64,000 bases of DNA. It comes from Eutreptiella sp. 'Long Island Sound 2002'. Lineage: Eukaryota; Euglenozoa; Euglenophyceae; Eutreptiales; Eutreptiaceae. The position numbers and the translations under genes are program-made. Shown here in pieces: positions 10,594 through 20,531 of this stretch. Positions within the stretch are counted from its first letter, which is position 1, and every line of letters starts with the position of its first letter. Below the pieces are notes generated by a model, which worked only from the letters and a program-made list of their open reading frames with translations, did not search any database and was not told the origin of the DNA. The stretch covers positions 31,632,397 to 31,696,396 of the forward strand of contig OZ038401.1 of the NCBI GenBank assembly GCA_964036045.1, in the 5' to 3' direction.

Positions 10594-11719
10594 CTACACA
10601 GGAAACAAGGGCACAACCACATTACATGCATTACAAACGACAACGAACGTCGCCAGAACAGCCACAAACCGCGCTGTCTCATTGGGCTTCACCGACTGTT
10701 GGTGAGCACACACACACGCGCGCGCACGCGATGAGAACTGCAAAAACAACAGCAAATTAGTCGAGCAGAAGACAGGGAAGTTCGTGGAGAGCCGTTTGAG
10801 TCCGTTACGCCCCTGTCTGAGGTGGGCAGGCCGCCATCCGTCAGCAGGATGATGACCGCTGGTTCGGTGTTGGTGGCATACCACCCAAACCCGTGGCGGT
10901 CAATGCCAGACACCTCCTCCGACAACAGGTGGCCCTGATTCAGCACTGAGAACAACATGTTCAGACTTTCCCCAAGAGCTGTCGTCGAGTGTGCAACGAG
11001 GCACTTCAATGCGTTTTTGATTAAAGACTGTGATTCCTTCGGCCCCACTTTCAAAGCGTGAGGTCCTGGATCGCTGGTAATCAGGCAGTACTTGTCGTCC
11101 TTGCCATCTGGCGTCGTCTGCCGCACACGAACGAAGTGCTCGAAGCCACACTTGGCAATGCCCAACAACGTCATGCCTGTCTCGGCCTTGTGGTTCATAG
11201 ACACGCTGGTGTCAATGAGGAATGCAATTATCATCTTAAAGAACAGCACTGCCTCCAAAAACAAAGACTGAAGAAAAGTGGTTGCTGGGTGCAAAAAATC
11301 AGACACATCGTGCACACTAGAGCTTGCTCTTTAGTGCCGAACATCCGATTCTTACTGCCAAACTCAGGAGTTAGCTTGCCCATAAGTACCAAGTCGACCA
11401 ACATTGCAGCGACGGGAATACTTTGCACACGCGCATCAAATTTCCTGTCACATATGTCTCCCGTTTCTGGATCTTGCCACAGCAAAACAAATGCCTCTGC
11501 CACCGTGAGCTTGTTTGGGAGGGGCATTGACAAGACAATAGCTCTCACCCAGAGGTCACAGCTTTTGGCAGCACCCTCAGCAGCTCTTCGCAACTCAGCA
11601 TGGCGTCGACGGATGGTGCGTGCCGGTATGTCCACATGCTCCTTGACAAACCGACCAACAACAAAGTCGGTGTCGGCCTCCAAACATTGTTGCAACTCGT
11701 GCTCCCAACGGTGAGACAT
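10594..11719 (-). CDS. GPP34-VWA array gene, copy 10, intact
   Basis: Exon 1 11318-11719, exon 2 10809-11234, exon 3 10594-10695; 83-nt intron 1. Copies 10, 11 and 12 form a sub-family: all carry LLGIAKCG where others have LLDIAKCG and share intron variants. No lesion seen. Confidence 0.6.
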
Positions 11720-11805
11720 GGAGTGGTAAGAAGGTAACACCGCAAGGCGTAAACCTATCTTTCAATGTCCCATCGTTGAGAGCCGAGCGCACAAAAAGAA
11801 AAGTG

Positions 11806-12931
11806 CTACACAGGAAACAAGGGCACAACCACATTACATGCATTACAAACGACAACGAACGTCGCCAGAACAGCCACAAACCGCGCTGTCTCATTGGGCT
11901 TCACCGACTGTTGGTGAGCACACACACACGCGCGCGCACGCGATGAGAACTGCAAAAACAACAGCAAATTAGTCGAGCAGAAGACAGGGAAGTTCGTGGA
12001 GAGCCGTTTGAGTCCGTTACGCCCCTGTCTGAGGTGGGCAGGCCGCCATCCGTCAGCAGGATGATGACCGCTGGTTCGGTGTTGGTGGCATACCACCCAA
12101 ACCCGTGGCGGTCAATGCCAGACACCTCCTCCGACAACAGGTGGCCCTGATTCAGCACTGAGAACAACATGTTCAGACTTTCCCCAAGAGCTGTCGTCGA
12201 GTGTGCAACGAGGCACTTCAATGCGTTTTTGATTAAAGACTGTGATTCCTTCGGCCCCACTTTCAAAGCGTGAGGTCCTGGATCGCTGGTAATCAGGCAG
12301 TACTTGTCGTCCTTGCCATCTGGCGTCGTCTGCCGCACACGAACGAAGTGCTCGAAGCCACACTTGGCAATGCCCAACAACGTCATGCCTGTCTCGGCCT
12401 TGTGGTTCATAGACACGCTGGTGTCAATGAGGAATGCAATTATCATCTTAAAGAACAGCACTGCCTCCAAAAACAAAGACTGAAGAAAAGTGGTTGCTGG
12501 GTGCAAAAAATCAGACACATCGTGCACACTAGAGCTTGCTCTTTAGTGCCGAACATCCGATTCTTACTGCCAAACTCAGGAGTCAGCTTGCCCATAAGTA
12601 CCAAGACAACCAACATTGCAGCGACGGGAATACTTTGCACACGCGCATCAAATTTCCTGTCACATATGTCTCCCGTTTCTGGATCTTGCCACAGCAAAAC
12701 AAATGCCTCTGCCACCGTGAGCTTGTTTGGGAGGGGCATTGACAAGACAATAGCTCTCACCCAGAGGTCACAGCTTTTGGCAGCACCCTCAGCAGCTCTT
12801 CGCAACTCAGCATGGCGTCGACGGATGGTGCGTGCCGGTATGTCCAGATGCTCCTTGACAAACTGACCAACAACAAAGTCGGTGTCGGCCTCCAAACATT
12901 GTTGCAACTCGTGCTCCCAACGGTGAGACAT
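11806..12931 (-). CDS. GPP34-VWA array gene, copy 11, intact
   Basis: Exon 1 12530-12931, exon 2 12021-12446, exon 3 11806-11907. Nearly identical to copy 10; one visible exon-1 change is AAMLVVLVLMG for AAMLVDLVLMG in the GPP34-like block, and VVGQFVK for VVGRFVK. No lesion seen. Confidence 0.6.
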
Positions 12932-13017
12932 GGAGTGGTAAGAAGGTAACACCGCAAGGCGTAAACCTATCTTTCAATGTCCAATCGTTGAGAGCGGAGC
13001 GCACAAAAAGAAAAGTG

Positions 13018-14143
13018 CTACACAGGAAACAAGGGCACAACCACATTACATGCATTACAAACGACAACGAACGTCGCCAGAACAGCCACAAACCGCGCTG
13101 TCTCATTGGGCTTCACCGACTGTTGGTGAGCACACACACACGCGCGCGCACGCGATGAGAACTGCAAAAACAACAGCAAATTAGTCGAGCAGAAGACAGG
13201 GAAGTTCGTGGAGAGCCGTTTGAGTCCGTTACGCCCCTGTCTGAGGTGGGCAGGCCGCCATCCGTCAGCAGGATGATGACCGCTGGTTCGGTGTTGGTGG
13301 CATACCACCCAAACCCGTGGCGGTCAATGCCAGACACCTCCTCCGACAACAGGTGGCCCTGATTCAGCACTGAGAACAACATGTTCAGACTTTCCCCAAG
13401 AGCTGTCGTCGAGTGTGCAACGAGGCACTTCAATGCGTTTTTGATTAAAGACTGTGATTCCTTCGGCCCCACTTTCAAAGCGTGAGGTCCTGGATCGCTG
13501 GTAATCAGGCAGTACTTGTCGTCCTTGCCATCTGGCGTCGTCTGCCGCACACGAACGAAGTGCTCGAAGCCACACTTGGCAATGCCCAACAACGTCATGC
13601 CTGTCTCGGCCTTGTGGTTCATAGACACGCTGGTGTCAATGAGGAATGCAATTATCATCTTAAAGAACAGCACTGCCTCCAAAAACAAAGACTGAAGAAA
13701 AGTGGTTGCTGGGTGCAAAGAATCAGACACATCGTGCACACTAGAGCTTGCTCTTTAGTGCCGAACATCCGATTCTTACTGCCAAACTCAGGAGTCAGCT
13801 TGCCCATAAGTACCAAGTCAACCAACATTGCAGCGACGGGAATACTTTGCACACGCGCATCAAATTTCCTGTCACATATGTCTCCCGTTTCTGGATCTTG
13901 CCACAGCAAAACAAATGCCTCTGCCACCGTGAGCTTGTTTGGGAGGGGCATTGACAAGACAATAGCTCTCACCCAGAGGTCACAGCTTTTGGCAGCACCC
14001 TCAGCAGCTCTTCGCAACTCAGCATGGCGTCGACGGATGGTGCGTGCCGGTATGTCCAGATGCTCCTTGACAAACCCACCAAAAACAAAAGCGGTGTCGG
14101 CCTCCAAACATTGTTGCAACTCGTGCTCCCAACGGTGAGACAT
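13018..14143 (-). CDS. GPP34-VWA array gene, copy 12, intact
   Basis: Exon 1 13742-14143, exon 2 13233-13658, exon 3 13018-13119. Exon 1 has TAFVFGG in place of TDFVVGG, two substitutions clustered near 14,083-14,092. Belongs to the copy 10-12 sub-family by its VWA exon. No lesion seen. Confidence 0.6.
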
Positions 14144-14229
14144 GGAGTGGTAAGAAGGTAACACCGTAGGGCGTAAACCTATCTTTCAATGTCCCATCGT
14201 TGAGAGCGGAGCGCACAAAAAGAAAAGTG

Positions 14230-15359
14230 CTACACAGGAAACAAGGGCACAACCACATTACATGCATCACAAACGACAACGAACGTCGCCAGAACAGCCA
14301 CAAACCGCGCTGTCTCATTGGGCTTCACCGACTGTTGGTGAGCACACACACACACACATGCGCGCACGCGATGAGAGCTGCAAAAACAACAGCAAATTAG
14401 TCGAGCAGAAGACAGGGAAGCTCGTGGAGAGCTCTTTGAGTCCGTTACGCCCCTGTCTGAGGTGGGCAGGCCGCCATCCGTCAGGAGGATGATGACTGCT
14501 GGTTCGGTGTTGGTGGCATACCACCCAAACCCGTGGCGGTCAATGCCACACACCTCCTCCGACAACACGTGGCCCTGATTCAGCACTGAGAACAACATGT
14601 TCAGACTTTCCCCAAGAGCTGTCGTCGAGTGTGCAACGAGGCACTTCAATGCGTTTTTGATTAAAGACTGTGATTCCTTCGGCCCCACTTTCAAAGCGTG
14701 AGGTCCTGGATCGCTGGTAATCAGGCAATACTTGTCGTCCTTGCCATCTGGCGTCGTCTGCCGCACACGAACGAAGTGCTCGAAGCCACACTTGGCAATG
14801 TCCAACAGCGTCATGCCTGTCTCGGCCTTGTGGTTCATAGACACGCTGGTGTCAATGAGGAATGCAATTATCATCTTAAAGAACAGCACTGCCTCCAAAA
14901 ACAAAAAGTGAAGAAAAGTGGTTGATGGGTGCAAAGAATCAGACACATCGTGCACACTAGAGCTTGCTCTTTAGTGCCGAACATCCGATTCTTACTGCCA
15001 AACTCAGGAGTCAACTTGCCCATAAGTACCAAGTCGACCAACATTGCAGCGACGGGAATACTTTGCACACGCGCATCAAATTTCCTGTCACATATGTCTC
15101 TTGTTTCTGGATCTTGCCACAGCAAAACAAATGCCTCTGCCACCGTGAGCTTGTTTGGGAGGGGCATAGACAAGACAATAGCTCTCACCCAGAGATCACA
15201 GCTTTTGGCAGCACCCTCAGCAGCTCTTCGCAACTCAGCATGGCGTCGACGGATGGTGCGCGCCGGTATGTCCAGATGCTCCTTGACAAACCCACCAACA
15301 ACAAAGTCGGTGTCGGCCTCCAAACATTGTTGCAACTCGTGCTCCCAACGGTGAGACAT
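14230..15359 (-). CDS. GPP34-VWA array gene, copy 13, intact; first gene of the array
   Basis: Exon 1 14958-15359, exon 2 14449-14874, exon 3 14230-14331. It is the 5'-most gene on the minus strand. The CA tract of intron 2 is longer, and by chance intron 2 has no in-frame stop, so genomic reading stays open from before exon 2 to the exon 3 stop. That shows the tail (SVKPNETARFVAVLATF) is in the same frame as the VWA exon. Upstream of the start only ~128 bases of array sequence remain before the array ends. Confidence 0.6.
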
Positions 15360-15487
15360 GGAGTGGTAAGAAGGTAACACCGCAAGGCGTAAACCTATGT
15401 TTCAATGTCCAATCGTTGAGAGCGGAGCGCACAAAAAGAAAAGTGCTACACAGGAAACAAGGGCACAACCACATTACATGCATCACA

Positions 15488-15775
15488 TTCACATACGCCG
15501 TATGGACGATACCCGTTTTACCACACTAGTGTTTGGTATGCCCTTCGTGTCAACCACGAAGGTCCGCTCACTCATCTTTCTCTTTAGTCACCTAAAGACG
15601 TAGCCAATTTATCTTATTTATACATTTGACATCACCATTTCAAAAGGTGTACACGTGACAAATTTTGGGGAGCACAACAACAAAGCAGCCACAGAAAGTC
15701 GTGCCCACACTCTTGCTGATGACAGGGATGCCATCAACCCGGGAAAAATTCCTTCCCACAAGCGACAACAACAGG
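15488..15775. other. Array boundary and flank, no gene seen
   Basis: Array homology stops after CATGCATCACA near 15,487. The next 290 bases are non-repetitive and hold a perfect 8-bp inverted repeat with a 5-base loop at 15,542-15,562 (CCTTCGTG / CACGAAGG). No coding frame stands out. Confidence 0.6.
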
Positions 15776-15909
15776 ACTCACTCACTCACCCATTCACTCA
15801 CTCACTCACTCACTCACTCACTCACTCACTCACTCACTCACTCACTCACTCACTCACTCACTCACTCACTCACTCACTCACTCACTCACTCACTCATTCA
15901 CTCACTCAC
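15776..15909. repeat. (CACT)n tetranucleotide microsatellite
   Basis: About 33 tandem CACT units, broken by a few point changes near each end. On the plus strand it gives a meaningless Thr-His-Ser-Leu open frame. Confidence 0.95.
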
Positions 15910-15925
15910 GCATACGGCGCTGCCA

Positions 15926-16075
15926 TCACACACACAACCGCACACACACACACACACACACACACACTGCGTGAGGACACACACACACACACACAACACA
16001 CACACGCACATACACACACACACTGCGTGAGGACACACACACACACAACACACACACACACACACACACACGCAC
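15926..16075. repeat. (CA)n microsatellite with an internal ~57-bp duplication
   Basis: Long CA runs interrupted twice by the block TGCGTGAGGACAC (15,967 and 16,024), so the interrupted CA segment was itself duplicated. It lies in the putative intron just downstream of the membrane-protein exon. Confidence 0.9.
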
Positions 16076-16079
16076 GAAC

Positions 16080-16547
16080 CTTTGGAATATGCTGGCGTAG
16101 TTTGTCTTTCCAAGTGAAGCAGATGTAAGACATGCAGACAGCAGTGCCAATGACCACAATGATCAGGAACGCAAGCGTTAGCACATCAAATGAGGATTCC
16201 CCAACGGCTGCAGGGAGAACAAACAAAAACTCGGAGAGCTGTTCTGGGTGGATTACGGGCGGTTGGTGTCTTGTAGATTGTGATCTGGGCGAGCGATGGG
16301 CGTTGAAAAGGAGTTTAAAGCCCCAGGGTACCGATGGTTCTGTGCTTTTGCTTCCATTAGACCGGAACAAAAATGAGTTTCACCGGCAGCATTGGAATGC
16401 AAGGCAGTGGCATACTTGACCAGGTGCATAAATCTCCAAACGCAACGCAGGTACCATAATCGTAGTTGTTCTCTTCGCATGCTGCAGGCCGCACAGAGTA
16501 TGTTCACAGCTTCATCAACACGCAGCGCAATCATCGCACTGACAATG
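16080..16547 (-). CDS. Candidate two-exon fragment of a membrane protein
   Basis: Exon a is 16,384-16,547, preceded by CCTGTAG and followed by GTGAAA. Exon b is 16,080-16,207, preceded by the strong acceptor TGTTCTCCCTGCAG and followed by GTTCGT. Joined in phase 1 they stay open and end in a clear membrane helix (VLTLAFLIIVVIGTAVCMSYICF) followed by the charged TWKDKLRQHIPK. A second, weaker hydrophobic stretch lies at the start of exon a. I do not recognise the family. The gene would be on the same strand as the array and just upstream of it. Exons on either side were not found, so this is a fragment. Confidence 0.3.
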
Positions 16548-17003
16548 CTACAGGCAACCCCGCGGCAGCACGACGGTTCACTGGTGCATACCGTCGTCGA
16601 TGTACGGAAGGATAGCCAAACGGCGCAGTGTATGGTGCGGGGTAGGGGGGGGTTGGCGGGCTGGACCGGTTTCACTGCGACCCACCAGCCCACTATCGGT
16701 CGAAAAGGGGGGGGCGGGGCGCCATCAAGGGTGAGTTAGCATGCCAGTTGGTACTTCCGGGTGTCCGTACTTGTCGAAAAGATGGCGGGGTCCCAACATA
16801 CATACGTTGACACGATTGCCACGTCGCGCTGATCTTTGTGAGGGTACGTGTGTTGGGGTGAAGACAGTTGGTATATGCCCACTCTGCCCCCCATCAGAGT
16901 CCCGCAAGGGTCTGATGGGCTCCGAGAGTACTTGGGGATGAATTCGCACCCATCACTTCGGGTTGCCAGCCAATCAGCACCGTGGCCGCTGATAATATGG
17001 CTT

Positions 17004-17081
17004 CCAAAGCCCGTGGGGTGTCAAATTCAAAGAGGGTCGCCCCGGCTAACCCTCTTGAGTCTGCCACCCCATGGGCTTTGG
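17004..17081. other. Long hairpin-forming sequence
   Basis: Outer arms 17,004-17,020 and 17,065-17,081 are complementary over 17 bp with one G-U mismatch. An inner stem of 8 bp pairs 17,030-17,037 with 17,049-17,056 around an 11-base loop, separated from the outer stem by an internal loop. It could be a miniature inverted-repeat remnant or a structured RNA. No flanking duplication was seen. Confidence 0.5.
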
Positions 17082-17403
17082 GGAACATGGTTTCGCCCCC
17101 AACCCACGCGGTTGTGTGTGTATGGCTGTGGACGCTCGGGGTGCGCACTTGGGGGGAGCCCTTGACGCGGCGCGCTGCCCCCAAGGTCTGTGTCACAGGG
17201 TCAGTGTGCCATCGGCGCGGGCTGTGGACTGCAAAATCGCCCCCGGTGCGTTGTTGCAGAAGCTCTTGGCCCAATCTTTGGGAACGCATGCCTGCCACAC
17301 GAGGGGGAAATGGTGCCCGGTGCCTGGGGAGTGATGTGCTGATGGCACAGCGCAAGCGCGCGGTGTACCCCCCTCCCCCCCATGCATGTCTAAGCTACGC
17401 AAA

Positions 17404-17459
17404 GGTACGGAATTAATATGGTCCCTACGCCTACTGTAGCTTAGACAAGGCCGTAGCTT
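17404..17459. repeat. Dispersed repeat, copy A
   Basis: 56 bp that matches 17,660-17,715 at 50 of 56 positions; all six differences are transitions. It is bounded by an 8-bp inverted repeat, AAGCTACG at 17,393 and CGTAGCTT at its right end. Confidence 0.8.
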
Positions 17460-17659
17460 GCGCCGACACATACAACTACCGGCACACACACCACCACGAA
17501 AGGTGAAGTTAATGCACAAATATCCCCAAAATCAGAGCTCTGTGGGTTCAAGTGGGCAAACAATCACAACAAATGTGTCCATGACTCCATGTAATTGACA
17601 GATTGTCAACAAAACCATGTCTTATGCGGTTGCACTAAATTTCGTGCCGAATTAAATTA

Positions 17660-17715
17660 GGTACGGAATCAATACGGTCCCTATGCCCGCTGTAGCCTAG
17701 ACAAGGCCGTAGCTT
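17660..17715. repeat. Dispersed repeat, copy B
   Basis: Second copy of the 17,404 repeat. Here the GTAGCTTAGACAAGG motif is itself present twice in tandem and extends past the shared block to about 17,723. Confidence 0.8.
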
Positions 17716-18210
17716 AGACAAGGACGCAATCATGACTCCACTGCAACAATTCAACAATTCGAAAGTCTTTGAGATGCTATGTATAGGATGCATACATCTA
17801 TGAACAGAAAGTAGACTCATAGTTATATGGACCTGAGGCAGAAAACCAAAACATAACAATTTAGTTGCGAGCGTCATGGTGAAACGACAGCCCTATAATA
17901 TACTCACTGTCGACATGCATAAACTACCGTCCTACTCAGTTTCTGTCGGGAAACCCCGGCCCTCATTCGGCCATACTCCTAAGCTATTTCGTATGTGTAG
18001 TGTGTAGGCTCAAAATGGGGTTGCTGTTGATGGCTGGCACTGTGCAGGCAGTTGGCGATGCAGGCGCAGTGTAGTGCTGGGGGGGCTCAAGCAGGTCTCT
18101 TTGTGAGGGAGCCGTGGACTCAGCCTCTGTGATACCTGTATCCGGACCATGACGACAAGATATGCCTTGCTGCAGCTTGCTGAGGGCTGGTTGCCCATAG
18201 GATACGTTTT

Positions 18211-18280
18211 TGGCCACGTATTGCAGCGGCTGTGCAGCCGGCCGCTGCCCTGAAGACGCCGGTTCGAATCCCCAAGAGGG
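18211..18280 (+). mobile_element. tRNA-like SINE head (plus strand)
   Basis: Contains a perfect RNA polymerase III B box, GGTTCGAATCC at 18,261-18,271. Upstream, GCAGCGG...GCCTGAAG-like text resembles the D-arm and anticodon region of a tRNA-Ser/Leu type molecule. The tRNA fold is incomplete, so it reads as a tRNA-derived SINE or degenerate tRNA, not a working tRNA. Confidence 0.5.
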
Positions 18281-18507
18281 GAATACGAGGAGGAGATGCG
18301 GCTCCCGTCAGCCGGCGGTGCCAGTGGCGGGGCGCGCTGCTACAGGTATGCGGAGCCTGGTGCCTTGTTTTTCTACATGCTATGAATCGAGACAAAAAAG
18401 TACGAGGACGAGGCACGCCACCCATCCACCGGCGGTACCGATGGTGGAGGGGGATGTTGAAGGGGGCGGTGGCGGGGACCTCGCCAACGGGCCCCTGGAC
18501 GGCCGGA

Positions 18508-18578
18508 GGAACCGGGGTTCGAACCCCCGACGACGACAATTGCCAGTCCATGGCGCATACTACTAGACCGTCCATGCC
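18508..18578 (-). mobile_element. tRNA-like SINE head (minus strand)
   Basis: Read on the minus strand it has TAGTAGTATGC as an A-box-like element and a perfect B box GGTTCGAACCC near 18,515-18,525, inside a palindrome GGGGTTCGAACCCC. It faces the 18,211 head across about 230 bases. That interval contains two related GC-rich segments (CCGGCGGTGCCAGTGGC and CCGGCGGTACCGATGG). Confidence 0.5.
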
Positions 18579-18763
18579 TCTTGTGTAAAATAGCGTGAAA
18601 ATGTTACAAATCCAGCGGGTCTATCCCTCAGGGGGGAGCAAAACAATCAGCTAATCAGAATCTATCACCAGCGTGTGGCGGCCTAAGAAAGAAGGACGAC
18701 CGTAGGTAAACCATGAGCTCACATGTAGTGCTGGGAGGGGGCCATAGGCCCAGCCCCTGTGGA

Positions 18764-19672
18764 TTATGTGGGCCCATTGTGCCCAACAATGTGCAGTTCA
18801 CATGAGCAGTCCGTAGAGCAGCTACACTCACTATGGACACTGTCACGCGGGGACTCAGGCATGGGCAGCATGGCCAGAGCATCCCACAGTGCATGCGTGC
18901 TGTCGCGCGGCACGCAAGCTGGCTCAGGAGACAGAATGGCAAAGAACGAAAAGTCTAGGATTTTGGGAAGCATTGGCGAGTGGGTGGCATCAGGAAGGGG
19001 ATCATGCTTGGCCTTTTTCACTTTGAGGGTGGCAGGTGTGCTGATGACTTGCAGTGATGGTGTGGCCTTTGTAGGAAAAAGTGGGTGGGGCATGCGTCCC
19101 ACCCTTGAGAGTCTATCGGCCTCCTCATTGCTAGGGACGTCAACGTGTGACGGCACCTTGACTTAGAGGATTTCCTTGTCGGGGTTGGATAATTCTTGCA
19201 GGAGGGTTTGTGAGAGGTCAACGCAGGCCACCTTGCCGCTAGATCCCCTCCAGCCACGGTATTGCCACCTTTTGGCCGCCCCCTGGGCACCGAGTAGGAC
19301 ATACTCAGAATCTATGCAAATGGCTATTCTGGTGTTGGATACAATTTGAAGTGCTCGTACAGCTGCGTAGAGCTCTGTCGCATTATTGGGTTGGCAGAGA
19401 TGCACTGGCACATAGTTTGTCACTCGTATGCCACTTTCCGTGGAAATACCGTATCCAGCTATGCGACCGACTCCGGGCTCATCGTCCGAGGAGCCGTCGG
19501 TGAAAATTAGCAGGTATCCCTGTGCTCGGAGCTCGGCAAGCTCCGTGCACGGTTCCTCCGCTCTCTGCAGCTTACGCAAGTGGCGGTTTGTGGAGCATAA
19601 TTGCGCCGCCGTGGGGGTTGGTGCAGGGGGGGGCACTGGATAGTGTGACCGGTGGTATGTAGGATTTTTCAA
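18764..19672 (-). pseudogene. LINE RNase H domain, one in-frame stop
   Basis: Conserved acidic residues appear in order: Asp in LIFTDGSSDD, Glu in NNATELYAAVRAL, Asp in AICIDSEYVLLGA, then VPSHVDVPSNEEADRLSR with the final His/Asp block. A TAA at 19,163-19,165 sits just before this last block in the same frame. The frame continues to 18,764 and is followed by ~110 bases of likely 3' untranslated element. Confidence 0.8.
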
Positions 19673-19832
19673 TGTAGACCTCCAAGGTGTGAATGAAGAG
19701 TGTCAGGTCATCATTGCCGATGAACCTGTGGGTGTCAGTGGCCCATTTGGCCAGGTACGAGCACCATTTGGTCAAAAACGCCGTCCACAGTGGCGCCGTG
19801 GCTTGTTGCTTTTTGATGGCACATTGTATGAT

Positions 19833-20520
19833 CTAGTTTGCATGGACTGCGGGCCAGGCCAAGACACCAGCGGGCGTGGCGAGTGTGGCTATCGTGTCCG
19901 TGAGGAAAATATGTGAAATGTCCACCTTGAAACGTTCTTGGATGATCTTGAAGGCATGTTTGACAAATGTGCATTCATGCATGCAATGCGCGATTGTTTC
20001 CAAGGAGTGATCAATGGGGCAGTGTGTATCAAAGGGTTTCCAGGCTCGTTGGTGCTCTCGTGTTTGGAGCTTTTTCCACACAGTTGTGTGAACGAAATCG
20101 TGTAGGTGTGTGGGCAGGCCCGCTCGGGTTAGGGTCGCCCACATGTCCAGAGTCTGCCTTGATTCGGGGGGGCTGGACGTAGACAGAAACTCGACCATTT
20201 GGTGGTGCGTCCGATTACACCAAAAAGACAGGGGGGGGGGGCATGGCTTGGCGCCCAGCACTGCCAGGCCCTTCTGCCTGGTCTGTGCAGCCTGATCAGG
20301 GCAGCGGGGGGGGGCTGTGTTTCCTCCAAGCGCAGTTTGGTAGACACCCCTCCATGTGGGGGCAATGGGCTGAAAGGAAGAGTCATCTTCTCAAAGCTGC
20401 CCCACCGTGAGCACCCCGGCTCGTATGAGTTGGGGGCAGAAGGAGGTTTGTGCATGTTGGTTGCGGAAGCAATTGTTGTGCCATAATGGTGTATCATAGC
20501 TGAGCATGATATCATGATAG
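19833..20520 (-). pseudogene. LINE region between RT and RNase H, with Cys/His cluster
   Basis: The PLWHNNCF stretch followed by LIRAGVL near 20,400-20,490 is typical of text after LINE reverse transcriptases. Further on, HCPIDHSLETIAHCMHEC resembles the Cys/His finger that lies before RNase H in many LINEs. Stops and frame changes interrupt it. Confidence 0.55.
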
Positions 20521-20531
20521 GCCAGTATTGG

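Larger units (their letters stand above)
1..15487 (-). repeat. Tandem array of thirteen ~1.21-kb gene units
   Basis: The same ~1.21-kb unit follows itself head to tail. A fixed landmark in the VWA exon recurs at 137, 1353, 2568, 3788, 5000, 6211, 7422, 8634, 9846, 11058, 12270, 13482 and 14698, giving periods of 1211-1220 bases. The left end lies outside the window; the right end is abrupt near 15,487, inside the sequence that is exon 3 in the other units. Every unit reads as the same small gene on the minus strand, separated from the next by 86 bases. Copies differ mostly by scattered substitutions plus a few indels, so they are recent or homogenised. Confidence 0.95.

Noticed and set aside
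11058-11714. 218-codon plus-strand frame in the array (and similar frames in other copies)
   Set aside because: It lies antisense to the GPP34-like and VWA exons, varies in length with small indels between copies, and shows no domain, whereas the minus-strand frames match known families.
1-15487. Array as alternative first exons of one large INTS6 gene
   Set aside because: Each unit carries its own start codon, a terminal exon with a stop and an acceptor before the next start. The model cannot be excluded because the left end is outside the window, but a gene per unit explains more.
15898-16159. Cys/Val-rich minus-strand open frames over the CA repeats
   Set aside because: They are direct translations of a (CA)n microsatellite with no coding support.
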